A DNA stretch of 46,740 nucleotides from Deltaproteobacteria bacterium UBA6601 (GCA_002433485.1 DJIF01000069.1:1-46740), one strand, 5' to 3'. Shown: positions 26,373 through 35,001, counted from the first letter of the stretch. Notes: a model not told the origin generated them from the sequence alone. Program-made: numbers and translations.

Positions 26373-27812
26373 TCAACGCTCCGCGGGCGGAGTGCGCACG
26401 ACCATCAACCGGATCTCACTCATGTCCTCCATCGCATAGCGCAAGCCTTCCCGACCGAGACCGCTGTCCTTAACCCCTCCATAGGGCATATGATCGACCC
26501 GCCAGGAAGGGATGTCACCGATCACTACGCCACCAACCTCCAGCCGATCCCAGGCTCGGCGAGCCTTGTAGAGGTCACGGGTAAAAACACCGGCCTGCAA
26601 GCCAAAATCGCTGTCATTAACTTCGTCGAGGGCATCATCAAAGTCCGCAAAAGGGCTGAGCAGAGCCACTGGACCGAACACTTCACGACAATAGACCGCT
26701 GCACTTCTGGGCACATCCTCCAGCAGGGTTGGCGACAACAGCGCGCCCTCCCGCTGTCCACCGCAGAGCAGCCGCGCTCCCAGGGCACAGGCCTCATCGA
26801 CCCAACGCTGTACCCGAACCGCCTCGGCCTCACTGATCATGGGACCGACAAAGGTGGTCTCCTGCCGCGGGTCGCCCGTCTCCAGGACAGCGGTCGCCGC
26901 CAGCAAACAATCCTTAAAAGCCGGGTAGACAGACTGATGAACCAGGATTCGCTGTACGCCAATGCAGCTCTGGCCGGACTGGTAGAAGGCGCCTACCACG
27001 ATGCGTGCCACCGCATCGTCCAGATCGGCATCAGCATCGACAATGCAGGCCGCGTTACCGCCCAACTCCAGGACCACCTTCTTCTTTCCGGCGCGCGCCT
27101 TCAGCGCCCAGCCAACCTCAGGTGAGCCGGTAAAGCTCAATAGCTTGAGGCGCTCATCGGTAGTAAACAGATCGGCACCGTCTCGCCGAGCCGGAAGAAT
27201 GGAGAAGCTCCCCTCAGGCAGGTCGGTCTCAGCCAAGACTGAACCAATGAGCAGGGCCCCCACCGGCGTCATGCTCGCTGGCTTGAGAACAAAAGGACAG
27301 CCGACTGCAATGGCTGGAGCGATCTTGTGAGCGGCCAGATTAAGTGGGAAATTGAACGGGCTGATGAAGCTGAGCGGCCCAAGCGGGACCCGCTTCCACA
27401 TCCCGCTGTAGCCCTCAGCCCGCGCTGAGATGTCCAGCGGTAGAACCTCACCGACCATCCGCACGCTCTCCTCGGCCGCGACCTGAAAGGTGTCGATCAA
27501 GCGGCTAACTTCACCACGAGCGTCGCGAATCGGCTTGCCCGCCTCAATGCACAAGGCCAGGGCAAGCTCGTCACGTCGTTCTGCGAAGCGTCGCGCACAG
27601 TGAAGCAGGACCTCCTTGCGTTTCCAGGCCGGCAAGGAGGCCATAGCAGCGCGACTAGCGTGGGCCGCGGCGATGCCGGCCTCGATCAGATCCGGACCGG
27701 CAAGGGGCACTCGAGTGGCCAGCTCGCCGGTGTACTTGTCGTAGACCTCAAGGTCCAGGTTGGGACAGTGGGCACGTCCACCCAGGTAGAGGGGGTAGCT
27801 CTCAGCAAGCAT
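26373..27812 (-). CDS. NAD(P)-dependent aldehyde dehydrogenase
   Basis: A 479-residue ALDH-superfamily enzyme. Catalytic Cys is in FYQSGQSCIGVQR, general-base Glu in VVLELGGNAAC, and the cofactor site shows SFTGSPEVGW; FISPFNFPLNLAAHKIAPA is the usual substrate-channel segment. Overall resemblance is to the lactaldehyde, phosphonoacetaldehyde and non-phosphorylating glyceraldehyde-3-phosphate dehydrogenase group; which one cannot be decided. The ATG at 27812 is used because AAAGGAG is 4 nt upstream on the minus strand, although the frame stays open to 28070. It diverges from the metallophosphoesterase gene across 82 bp. Confidence 0.92.
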   Translation of the reverse strand: MLAESYPLYLGGRAHCPNLDLEVYDKYTGELATRVPLAGPDLIEAGIAAAHASRAAMASLPAWKRKEVLLHCARRFAERRDELALALCIEAGKPIRDARGEVSRLIDTFQVAAEESVRMVGEVLPLDISARAEGYSGMWKRVPLGPLSFISPFNFPLNLAAHKIAPAIAVGCPFVLKPASMTPVGALLIGSVLAETDLPEGSFSILPARRDGADLFTTDERLKLLSFTGSPEVGWALKARAGKKKVVLELGGNAACIVDADADLDDAVARIVVGAFYQSGQSCIGVQRILVHQSVYPAFKDCLLAATAVLETGDPRQETTFVGPMISEAEAVRVQRWVDEACALGARLLCGGQREGALLSPTLLEDVPRSAAVYCREVFGPVALLSPFADFDDALDEVNDSDFGLQAGVFTRDLYKARRAWDRLEVGGVVIGDIPSWRVDHMPYGGVKDSGLGREGLRYAMEDMSEIRLMVVRTPPAER

Positions 27813-27894
27813 GACACTCCTTTCAGCGACGCCAGGGCATCTTGCCAAAGGCACGCTATGGTGCGCCACAATCGGACCCGCTCCTGGAGGCCCC

Positions 27895-28749
27895 GTGAAG
27901 CTGCTCGCCATCTCCGACCTCCATGTGCGCCACAAGAGCAACCGGCAAGCTCTGTTGGAAGTAAGCGCACGGCCCGATGACTGGCTCATTTTGTGCGGTG
28001 ACCTCGGCGAGAGCCCCGACCACCTGCGGCTGGTCTTTGAGACCCTGGGCCCGCGCTTTGCTCGCCTCATCTGGGTGCCAGGAAACCACGAACTGTGGAG
28101 TCGTGCTTCAGGAGGTGCACGCGGTGTGGACCATTACCTACAGCTGGTCGAGCTGTGTCGTAGCTACCAGGTACTGACCCCTGAAGACCCCTATGTATTG
28201 TGGCAGGGAGAAGGTGGGCCGGCCTGGCTGGTGCCGCTATTTCTGCTCTATGACTACTCCTTCCGGCCGGCCGGAATGAACAAACAAGAAGGGCTGGCCT
28301 GGGCGGCAGAGGCGGGCATCATGTGCACCGATGAGTTCTATCTCCACCCGCACCCATACCCCAGCCGAGAGGACTGGTGCCAAGCACGGTTGGCCCTGAG
28401 TGAGGAGCGACTCTCTGAGCTCGACCTGAGCTACCCGACCATTCTCATCAACCACTTCCAGCTGCGCTTTGAGCTGGCCCGTCTTCCCCGAGTACCGCGT
28501 TTCTGTCTTTGGTGCGGCACCACTCGCACCGAAGACTGGCATCAGCGCTGGAACGCTAAAGTCGTGGTCTCCGGGCATCTCCACATGCGCAGCACAGACT
28601 GGCGTGATGGAACCCGCTTCGAAGAGGTCGCCCTGGGCTACCCTCGAGACTGGCAGCAAAGCCGCGGAATCGACGGCTATCTGCGCGAGATCCTGCCGGG
28701 CCCCCAACAACAGCTACAAGGCCGACATGGGCCTGTCTGGCATCGCTGA
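27895..28749 (+). CDS. Calcineurin-like metallophosphoesterase
   Basis: A 284-residue cytoplasmic phosphoesterase with the complete set of dimetal motifs: SDLHV at the N terminus, LCGDLGE, VPGNHELW, INHF and VSGHLHMRS. These coordinate two metal ions for hydrolysis of phosphomonoesters or diesters; the substrate is unknown. The start is GTG at 27895, with GGAGG (27886-27890) 4 nt upstream; the frame extends further up but would overlap the divergent aldehyde dehydrogenase promoter. It stands alone and converges on hflC with a 46-bp gap. Confidence 0.9.
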   Translation: MKLLAISDLHVRHKSNRQALLEVSARPDDWLILCGDLGESPDHLRLVFETLGPRFARLIWVPGNHELWSRASGGARGVDHYLQLVELCRSYQVLTPEDPYVLWQGEGGPAWLVPLFLLYDYSFRPAGMNKQEGLAWAAEAGIMCTDEFYLHPHPYPSREDWCQARLALSEERLSELDLSYPTILINHFQLRFELARLPRVPRFCLWCGTTRTEDWHQRWNAKVVVSGHLHMRSTDWRDGTRFEEVALGYPRDWQQSRGIDGYLREILPGPQQQLQGRHGPVWHR

Positions 28750-28795
28750 CGAGCGGCCCGGCCTCGAAAGCTGCAGGCCCCCAGAGAACCAACGC

Positions 28796-29719
28796 CTACT
28801 TCGACTCGCCCAGGTAGCGAAGGAAGTCGCTGTCCGTGCTAAGCACCAGGCGAGAGCCCCCTTCGATGGTCTCAGGATAGAGCTCCATAGACTTCAGGAA
28901 GGCATAGAACTCCGGACCTTTGTTGTAGGCAGCCGCATATATGTCAGCCGCTTTGGCATCAGCATTACCGGTGACCTCCTTAGCCTCTCGATAGGCCTCG
29001 GACGTAATCACCTTTAACTGCCGCTCCCGCTCACCGTTAATGCGGGCAGCCTCGCCCTGACCTTCGGAACGATACTCTTCAGCAATCCGCTTCCGCTCCG
29101 AGATCATGCGGGTATAGACCTCCTTGCGAACGTCCTCCTGATAATTAATCCGCTTGAAACGAAAATCGAGAATCTCGATTCCCAGGTCGGTAGCCGCCGC
29201 GGCCGCCGACTTCTGCACCTCGGTGCTCAACGTGTCGCGCCCGGCCCAGGTTTTGGCTGCAGCATCTTTGGCGGCGTCTACTGCTCCGCGCTGTTCCTCT
29301 TCGCTGGCAGTAGTTCGCACCAGGTCAATGAGATCGTGATTAGCGATAGCGTTGCGAGTGGCGCCATCCAGGATGTCGTCAAGACGGCTCTGGGCACCCC
29401 GTTCATCGCGTAGCCGCTGAAAGAACAGCAGCGGCTCGCTGACCCGCCAACGGGCAGTGGTATCCACCCAGATAAATCGCTTGTCCCGCGTCGGCACCTG
29501 GTTGGGATAGCCGTCCCACTCCAGGAAGCGCTTCTCGAAACGGTTCACCTTCTGCACGAAGGGAACCTTAAAGCGCAAGCCGGGCTCACTAATCGGCTCG
29601 CCAACCGGCTTGCCAAACTGGGTAATGATGACCTGATCGGTCTCCTCAACGATGTAAAAGACCGAGCTGACCAAAAAGAAACCGACCAGCAGGAGGAAGG
29701 GGGTGACAATCCGGACCAT
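28796..29719 (-). CDS. hflC: HflC, SPFH/prohibitin-family modulator of FtsH
   Basis: A 307-residue inner-membrane protein with one N-terminal helix (TPFLLLVGFFLVSSVFYIVEE) and an SPFH domain (VIITQFGKPVGEP). A long coiled-coil (EVYTRMISERKRIAEEYRSEGQ) precedes a C-terminal segment with AAAYNKGPEFYAFLKSMELY, which is typical of HflC. With HflK it forms a periplasmic cage around the FtsH protease that limits its access to membrane substrates. It begins 2 bp after the hflK stop, so the two are one operon in the usual order. Confidence 0.95.
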   Translation of the reverse strand: MVRIVTPFLLLVGFFLVSSVFYIVEETDQVIITQFGKPVGEPISEPGLRFKVPFVQKVNRFEKRFLEWDGYPNQVPTRDKRFIWVDTTARWRVSEPLLFFQRLRDERGAQSRLDDILDGATRNAIANHDLIDLVRTTASEEEQRGAVDAAKDAAAKTWAGRDTLSTEVQKSAAAAATDLGIEILDFRFKRINYQEDVRKEVYTRMISERKRIAEEYRSEGQGEAARINGERERQLKVITSEAYREAKEVTGNADAKAADIYAAAYNKGPEFYAFLKSMELYPETIEGGSRLVLSTDSDFLRYLGESK

Positions 29720-29721
29720 GA

Positions 29722-30714
29722 CTACTTTCCTCCCTGATCGAGGTTCAGCATCGGCAGGATGCCCTTGATCCGACCGTCAACAATGATCTTCTCACGAACC
29801 TTTGGAAAGACCTCCGCCATCGTCTCCAGATAGATGCGCTGTCGGGTCACCTCAGGCGCCCTTCGATACGCTTCGTGCAGGGCCGTAAAGGCAAGCGCGT
29901 CGCCCTCAGCCCGGTTGATCCGATCGGTGGCATAACCTCGGGCCTCCTCCAGGACCTGTTGGGCCTCGCCTCGTGCCCTGGGAATGACCTGATTAAAGGC
30001 CGTCTCAGCCTCGTTAATAAGGCGCTCTCGCTCCTGCTGAGCCTGATTGACCTCGTTAAAGCTCGGCTTTACCGGATCCGGCGGATTAACATCCTGCAAA
30101 ACAATCTGCTCGACCTTAATACCGGTATCGTACTGGTCACAGAGCACCTGCAGCTTCTCCTTGACGTCCGCCGAGATAGACTGACGACCAACGGTCAGCA
30201 CCTCATTAACCGTTCGGTCACCTACTACCTGGCGCATCACCGCTTCGTTCAAATCGCGAAAGGTCGCCCTGACCCCACGAACCTTAAACAGGAACTTGTA
30301 GGGGTCGCGCACCCGATATTGGGCAATCCACTGCACAACGGCCACGTTCAAATCACCGGTCAGCATCAGCGACTCACCCCGAAAGTCACCATCCTCATAG
30401 CTGGTGCGAACACCCGCCTGCCGGGTGCGGAAGCCGAACTCTTCTTTGAGCTGACGCTGAATCGGCACCTTGGTCACCGTCTCAATAGGATTCGGCAGCT
30501 TCAAGCGCAGGCCAGGCTCAGTGACCCGCTCATACTGACCAAAGCGCAGGATCACGCCAACCTCCTCCGGCTCCACCGTATAGAAGGTACTGTTGAGCAT
30601 GACCAGCGCCACAACCACCAATACAGCGGCAAAAATAGGCTTGCCTGAAGGCGGCGCACCACGCCCACCGGCCAGCGCCTCCAGTTGCTGAAAGATGTTG
30701 TCTTCGGTCGCCAT
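29722..30714 (-). CDS. hflK: HflK, SPFH/prohibitin-family modulator of FtsH
   Basis: A 330-residue partner of HflC. A short cytoplasmic N terminus precedes a membrane helix (PIFAAVLVVVALVMLNSTF) and the SPFH domain (YTVEPEEVGVILRFGQY). The conserved QDVNPPDPVKPSFNEVNQAQQERERL region and ARGEAQQVLEEARGYATDRINRAEGDA coiled coil follow. The Gly-rich N-terminal segment of E. coli HflK is reduced here. The ATG at 30714 is chosen for the GGAGG 4 nt upstream; the frame stays open to 30735. Its upstream region is shared with the divergent lamin-tail lipoprotein gene. Confidence 0.95.
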   Translation of the reverse strand: MATEDNIFQQLEALAGGRGAPPSGKPIFAAVLVVVALVMLNSTFYTVEPEEVGVILRFGQYERVTEPGLRLKLPNPIETVTKVPIQRQLKEEFGFRTRQAGVRTSYEDGDFRGESLMLTGDLNVAVVQWIAQYRVRDPYKFLFKVRGVRATFRDLNEAVMRQVVGDRTVNEVLTVGRQSISADVKEKLQVLCDQYDTGIKVEQIVLQDVNPPDPVKPSFNEVNQAQQERERLINEAETAFNQVIPRARGEAQQVLEEARGYATDRINRAEGDALAFTALHEAYRRAPEVTRQRIYLETMAEVFPKVREKIIVDGRIKGILPMLNLDQGGK

Positions 30715-30780
30715 TTCGCCTCCGTTCTGCTGCAAAGAGATGCGCCGAGCACCGTCCCCGACAGCAATGAGCGCGGACTG

Positions 30781-30831
30781 TATATCCCGGACTCAGAAGG
30801 AGCAAGAGAACCGGCCGTGCTCTATATCCCG
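30781..30831. promoter_or_regulatory. TATATCCCG direct repeat in the hflK/lipoprotein divergent region
   Basis: TATATCCCG occurs at 30781-30789 and again at 30823-30831, exactly 42 bp apart (about four helical turns). A partial third copy, AGAATCCCGG, begins at 30841. It could be a cooperative operator for one or both divergent genes. Confidence 0.35.
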
Positions 30832-30907
30832 ATTTACCGTAGAATCCCGGCGCGAGCGCGCCAACAAACTCGACACCACTGGTCCAAGCGCCGCTGGAGA
30901 AACTGCC

Positions 30908-32020
30908 ATGAAGTTCGCCCGATTCCTTCTCACCCTGCTCCTCGCCAGCCTGACCACTGCGTTACTTATGTCTTGCGGAGGCCCCGCCGGCGATGGCGGC
31001 AGCGCAACCGGCGACGATGACGACAGCATCTGCGGCGACGACGACGACAGCGTCACCGATGACGATGACGATGACGACAGCGCAACCGGTGATGACGACG
31101 ACAGCGCAACCGGTGATGACGACGACAGCGCAGCCGGTGATGACGACGACTCAGCTGACGAGCCCCAGCCGCAAGGAATCCTGCAGGGCATCTCCTTCAG
31201 CACGGACCTTACTCAGGTGACCAGCCGACAGACTGTCCAACTGACCGTCGAGGGGACCTACGACGACGGCTCCGTTTGGGACCTGAGCGCCGACGCAGAC
31301 TACCAATCAAGCGATCCATCTGTGCTTAAGGTCTATGTGCCGGGAATCGGCCAACCACTAGGCGCCGGAACCACGACTCTGTCGGCCTCGGTAGGAGGGA
31401 TGCTCGCCAAGGCGAACATCGAGATTACAGTCGTCCTGGCAGTGGCCTCGGCTGGCGATCTGGCCATCAATGAGTTGATGATCAACCCCAACAGCATGGA
31501 CATCAGCGGCGACGGTGGCGTGGACGTAAGCGATAACGAATTTATCGAGGTCGGCAACGCCGCCGATGTGAGCCTCGATCTAAGCGGGGTGACGATCTTC
31601 GACGCCGACAACTCCAGCCACCGTCACGTTTTTGCTCAAGGCACCGTGCTTAAGCCCGGCGCAACCATTGTAGTATTCGGCGGCGGCGACATCAGCGCAC
31701 TGAGCGCCGATAACGCGACCTTCGTAACAGCCGCAAACGACGACGACCCCCTGGCCTATGGTCTGGCACTTAGCAACCAACAGGACACCGTGCGCCTGGT
31801 GGCTGCCGATGGCAACACCGAGATCGTATCGGCCAACTACGACCCCACCCTTGCCAACGCCCTGGTCGGCGCCTCAATGACCCTATGGGACCCAGAAGTT
31901 TACGGCACCGACTACACCAGTCACCAATTCGCGCCAGGGCGACTCGGCAACTACAGCCCTGGACGACAGCTTGATGGCTCCAGCTTCCCTGGCGCCGATG
32001 GAGTCTTCGGCACTCCCTGA
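30908..32020 (+). CDS. Lamin-tail-domain lipoprotein with poly-Asp/Ser tether
   Basis: A 370-residue lipoprotein with lipobox LLMSC (Cys23). Residues 30-85 are a repetitive acidic tether of GDDDDSAT-type units. Next comes an Ig-like region (TVEGTYDDGSVWDLSADADY, TTTLSASVGGMLAKANIEITV) resembling bacterial Big_2. The C-terminal half is a lamin-tail domain (DLAINELMINP, NEFIEVGNAADVSLDLSGVTIFD, GATIVVFGG). Such proteins are surface or periplasmic and often adhesive. The ATG at 30908 has GGAG upstream; the frame is open to 30695 but the signal peptide begins at this Met. It diverges from hflK. Confidence 0.85.
   Translation: MKFARFLLTLLLASLTTALLMSCGGPAGDGGSATGDDDDSICGDDDDSVTDDDDDDDSATGDDDDSATGDDDDSAAGDDDDSADEPQPQGILQGISFSTDLTQVTSRQTVQLTVEGTYDDGSVWDLSADADYQSSDPSVLKVYVPGIGQPLGAGTTTLSASVGGMLAKANIEITVVLAVASAGDLAINELMINPNSMDISGDGGVDVSDNEFIEVGNAADVSLDLSGVTIFDADNSSHRHVFAQGTVLKPGATIVVFGGGDISALSADNATFVTAANDDDPLAYGLALSNQQDTVRLVAADGNTEIVSANYDPTLANALVGASMTLWDPEVYGTDYTSHQFAPGRLGNYSPGRQLDGSSFPGADGVFGTP
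31088..31150 (+). repeat. 24-bp tandem repeat encoding GDDDDSAT units
   Basis: Near-identical 24-bp units starting GGTGATGACGACGAC run at 31088-31111 and 31112-31135, with a partial third copy after them. The unit keeps the reading frame, so copy number changes alter only tether length. Confidence 0.85.
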
Positions 32021-32076
32021 GGTAGTAGCCGAGGACTGCCATAAATGCTGGAAGGGGCCATGGAGGGAGATAGCCA

Positions 32077-33165
32077 ATGATCGCCAGCCGCGCGCTCATG
32101 CTCATCGCTGCTGCCCTGCTATGGGTAATGATCGGGAGTTGTGGCGTCACTGCAGAGACCGACGAAGAAAACGGCTGCTCAGACGGAGCCGACAACGACA
32201 GCGATGGGCTCTACGACTGCAACGACGAAGACTGTGCGACAGAGGCTGACTGCCTGCCACCAGTGGGCGATGATGACGACGACTCGGTCGGCAACCCCAA
32301 CGATCTGGACGGCGACGGCTTTGAGGTCCCCGCCGATTGCGACGACGGCAACCCGTGGGTCAACCCTGAAGCCGAAGAGGTCTGTAACAACAGGGACGAC
32401 AACTGCGATGGGCTGGTCGACAATGAGATTGCTGATGGGGACGAAGACGGCTTTGACCTCTGCAACGACTGCAACGACGACAACCCCAACATCAACCCAG
32501 AAGCCGAAGAGCTATGTGATGGAGAGGACTCCAACTGTGACGGGCTGGTCTTTGGCGACGAACTCGACGTCGACGAAGACGGCGTGCTGGGCTGCGACAA
32601 TGACTGCGACGACCGCGACCCCGATGTCCACCCTGGGGCCGTCGAGATCTGTGACCCCATCGATCAGGACTGTGATGGCGACCTGCTCGAAGACTTCGAA
32701 GACATTGATGCCGATGGAATCGCCGACTGCGTTGAGGTGGACCAGGACGGCGACGGCCACGCCTGGATCGATGACTGCGACGACGGTGACAGCAGCCGCT
32801 TCCCCGGCGCACCCGAAGTCTGCAACGGCGTCGATGACGACTGCAACGGCTACTCGGACGGAGACGGCGCCGGTGAAGTGGACGCCGATGAAGACGGCTT
32901 CCTGAGTTGCAACGACTGCGACGACACAGACCCCAGCTTTAACCCTGGAATCATCGAAGCAGATTGTTCTGATAACAGGGACTACAACTGCGACGGTTCC
33001 GCCGGTGACACGGACACCGACGGTGACGGCGTTGCTGCATGCGAGAGCGACTGCGACGACGGAGATCCGGCCAATAGCCCCAACCTCCCGGAAATATGCG
33101 ATCAGCAGGACAACAACTGCGACGGCCAGGTCGACGAAGACGATGCCTGTGCACCGAACCGCTAG
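32077..33165 (+). CDS. MopE-like putative metal-binding repeat lipoprotein
   Basis: A 362-residue lipoprotein with lipobox MIGSC (Cys22), then a GDDDDDS tether. It then carries six repeats that alternate DCDDGNPWVNP-type loops with CNNRDDNCDG-type Cys/Asp loops, as in the putative metal-binding motif of MopE and related myxobacterial proteins. About a quarter of the protein is Asp, and the Cys are likely disulfide-bonded. Calcium or copper binding is known or proposed for the family; the ion here is unknown. The ATG at 32077 has GGAGGGAG upstream. The gene follows the lamin-tail lipoprotein on the same strand after 56 bp, so the two may be co-expressed. Confidence 0.88.
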   Translation: MIASRALMLIAAALLWVMIGSCGVTAETDEENGCSDGADNDSDGLYDCNDEDCATEADCLPPVGDDDDDSVGNPNDLDGDGFEVPADCDDGNPWVNPEAEEVCNNRDDNCDGLVDNEIADGDEDGFDLCNDCNDDNPNINPEAEELCDGEDSNCDGLVFGDELDVDEDGVLGCDNDCDDRDPDVHPGAVEICDPIDQDCDGDLLEDFEDIDADGIADCVEVDQDGDGHAWIDDCDDGDSSRFPGAPEVCNGVDDDCNGYSDGDGAGEVDADEDGFLSCNDCDDTDPSFNPGIIEADCSDNRDYNCDGSAGDTDTDGDGVAACESDCDDGDPANSPNLPEICDQQDNNCDGQVDEDDACAPNR

Positions 33166-33231
33166 GCCGGGTTCACGAGCCCTCATTAGACCTAGACCCG
33201 GCCATCGTTCTAGCCAAAGGAGTCTGAGGCG

Positions 33232-34311
33232 GTGAAGTTAACGGCAAACATGGTCACGATGGCGCGCATCGTGCTGCTTCCCCTGCCCTGCGCGATGCTG
33301 CTCTACGGTGAGGGCTCGATCCTATGGATCTGCTTGTGCCTGTATGTCTTCCTTGGCTTTACCGACTTCATTGACGGCTACATGGCCCGCAGGGACGGCC
33401 CGACACGCTTCGGTGGGCTCATCGATCCGGTTGCCGATAAGATCTTTATGGCAGCGATCATCCTGCCCCTGGTCGCCGGCGGGGCCGACGTCCGCTGCCC
33501 GGCCTGGGTCGCTGGAGCACTGTTCTCTCGGGAACTGCTGGTAACCGCCTTGCGCTCAGCCGCGTCCTACCGGGATGCTGCGATCCGCACCAGCAATCTG
33601 GCAAAGATGAAGACCATTACCCAGATGGGGGGCGTTGGCACCGTCTTTCTAAGCACCCGTCTTGCCGATCATCCGGACCTGCTGATGATGGCCGGAGTGC
33701 TGCTGACGCTGCCCTTCGCTGGCATCTGGCTATTCTTCAAGCTCAAGCGTCAGGACCGACCGCCCCCATACTTCGCAGCACCGGTGACCGCCGGCTTCAT
33801 TGTCTGGACCCTATTGAGCCAGGTCCATGTGGACACCTCGGTCCTGATTCAGTTCATCGTAATCGTCACAATGACCTGGGTGAGCGGCATCGACTACCTG
33901 CTTGGAGCCCTGTCGACCTTCCGTGCCGCGGCTCTCAAACGAGCCGACTATGCTCGCCTGCTGTGGGCCCTTGGGCACGGCGCGCTGGTACCCAGCCTCA
34001 CCGGCTCGTATAAAGCGGCAGTGCTGCCGATCCTGGTGGCCCTCTCAGCTGAACTGGCCACCGGCGGGGTCGACAACGTCGTGGTCGCCGAAAAGAAGCA
34101 GGCTACGGTCTGGCCATTCCTGCTGTCCGGACTACTGGCGACGGCGCTGTTCTGTCTAGCCACCTGGCTTCCGCTGGGTTTCAAGGCAGAGTGGGTCCCC
34201 TGGGCTTCTGGTGTGCTGGCCCTGACAAGCTTGGTCACCCTTAGCAGCTACTTCAAAGAGCATCGAGCACTCTTTGCTCAGAGCCTCGACCAGCCTAAAC
34301 GTGAAGCTTGA
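33232..34311 (+). CDS. CDP-alcohol phosphatidyltransferase with C-terminal membrane extension
   Basis: The N-terminal 190 residues are a PgsA-like enzyme that transfers a phosphatidyl group from CDP-diacylglycerol to an alcohol such as glycerol 3-phosphate. The signature DGYMARRDGPTRFGGLIDPVADK matches D-G-x2-A-R-x8-G-x3-D-x3-D exactly, with membrane helices around it. At 359 residues it is nearly twice the usual length. The extra part has about four more hydrophobic helices (FIVWTLLSQV, LIQFIVIVTMTWVSGIDYLLGAL, FLLSGLLATALFCLATWLPLG) and no recognised motif. The start is GTG at 33232, with AAAGGAG nine nt upstream. Confidence 0.86.
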   Translation: MKLTANMVTMARIVLLPLPCAMLLYGEGSILWICLCLYVFLGFTDFIDGYMARRDGPTRFGGLIDPVADKIFMAAIILPLVAGGADVRCPAWVAGALFSRELLVTALRSAASYRDAAIRTSNLAKMKTITQMGGVGTVFLSTRLADHPDLLMMAGVLLTLPFAGIWLFFKLKRQDRPPPYFAAPVTAGFIVWTLLSQVHVDTSVLIQFIVIVTMTWVSGIDYLLGALSTFRAAALKRADYARLLWALGHGALVPSLTGSYKAAVLPILVALSAELATGGVDNVVVAEKKQATVWPFLLSGLLATALFCLATWLPLGFKAEWVPWASGVLALTSLVTLSSYFKEHRALFAQSLDQPKREA

Positions 34312-34669
34312 GGGGCCACATCAAGCCAAACCCAAGCCCCGGCCTTGAGGGCATTTCGGCGTTCAATCGGGGCTCCGCTTAGAGCCTCTAGCAGCAGACA
34401 TAGTGCCTCGACAGCGGGACCTGACAAATGTTTTGCATTTATTTCGGGTCCTTTTGTGCACGAAATTCGATCGCAGTTATAAGGCAAAAAATCCTTTTAT
34501 TTCATGTGCTTAGAAATCTTATGTAGACCAGTGCGCCGAACGGAGCGCAGTCTCCCGAACATTTTTTTTTGAAAGAGGCTTTCAGAGGTCGTCATTCACT
34601 GCTAGACCTCTGTTCATTGAATTTGCGAGCTAATCGCAGCACTGAAGACCATTTGAAGGAGGAATTGAA
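34312..34669. other. AT-rich leader region upstream of the MC1 gene
   Basis: A 358-bp gap. Its first 130 bp show only a loose inverted repeat (AGCCCCG...CGGGGCT around 34335-34375). The rest is AT-rich compared with flanks and holds the candidate promoter at 34454-34483, a GC hairpin around 34530-34547 (GTGCGCCG...CGGAGCGCA), a run of nine T at 34562-34570 and the strong ribosome site at 34656-34662. No protein frame here is credible. Confidence 0.6.
34454..34483 (+). promoter_or_regulatory. Candidate sigma-70 type promoter for the MC1 gene
   Basis: TTGTGC (34454-34459) and TATAAG (34478-34483, five of six consensus bases) are 18 bp apart in an AT-rich stretch. A transcript starting near 34490 would have a leader of about 180 nt. 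Confidence 0.45.
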
Positions 34670-34942
34670 ATGGCAGCTCGACCGAAGAAGAATTTTGTCC
34701 TGCTCGACAAGAACAACAACGACACCAACCACGTGTTCAGCAACGCCCAGCCCCGTGGCGCCGCCCTCAAGGCAGCCAGCCGTGGCTTCACCGACATCCG
34801 TCTCCGTGAGCGTGGCACCAAGCGTGTACACGTGTTCCAGGGCCGTGTTGACACCGTCAACGCCCCGGCGAACCGTCCCAGCTGGCTGCCCGAGAAGGTG
34901 AAGAAGGCCAACGTCAAGAAGACGGGCGTGGAGCACCTCTAG
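34670..34942 (+). CDS. Archaeal-type chromosomal protein MC1 homologue
   Basis: A 90-residue, very basic protein (19 Lys/Arg against 7 Asp/Glu) that matches MC1, the DNA-bending chromatin protein of Methanosarcina and haloarchaea, along its whole length. Shared landmarks are KNFVLLD, VFSNAQPRGAALKAASRG, IRLRERGTKRVHVF, NAPANRPSWLPEKV and the C-terminal VKK. MC1 is a monomer that binds and sharply kinks duplex DNA. One Trp implicated in DNA contact (Trp74 in the archaeal protein, from memory) is retained as Trp72; the earlier one (Trp61) is Arg59 here. AAGGAGG lies 7 nt upstream, and codons are extreme (8 of 9 Arg CGT, all 10 Lys AAG), both signs of high expression. It is monocistronic, with its own terminator. 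Confidence 0.93.
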   Translation: MAARPKKNFVLLDKNNNDTNHVFSNAQPRGAALKAASRGFTDIRLRERGTKRVHVFQGRVDTVNAPANRPSWLPEKVKKANVKKTGVEHL

Positions 34943-34949
34943 GCCAGAG

Positions 34950-34992
34950 CCGCCATTTCGGCGGACTTAAGCCAGGTTCGGCCACGGCCGAA
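34950..34992 (+). other. Two small hairpins downstream of the MC1 gene
   Basis: CCGCC (34950-34954) pairs with GGCGG (34960-34964), and TTCGGCC (34977-34983) pairs with GGCCGAA (34986-34992). They precede the main terminator and may protect the 3' end of the transcript. Confidence 0.4.
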
Positions 34993-35001
34993 TGAAAGCT
35001 C

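Noticed and set aside
29875..30648. 257-residue plus-strand frame opposite hflK
   Set aside because: hflK is unmistakable on the other strand; the antisense translation is Leu/Arg-rich without a domain.
32141..33186. Thr-rich plus-frame and Val-rich minus-frame products over the MopE-like gene
   Set aside because: They are frame-shifted and antisense readings of the repeated GAC/GAT codons; the compositional bias explains them.
34569..34936. Other-frame and antisense frames over the MC1 gene
   Set aside because: The MC1 frame has homology, a perfect ribosome site and codon bias; the alternatives have none.
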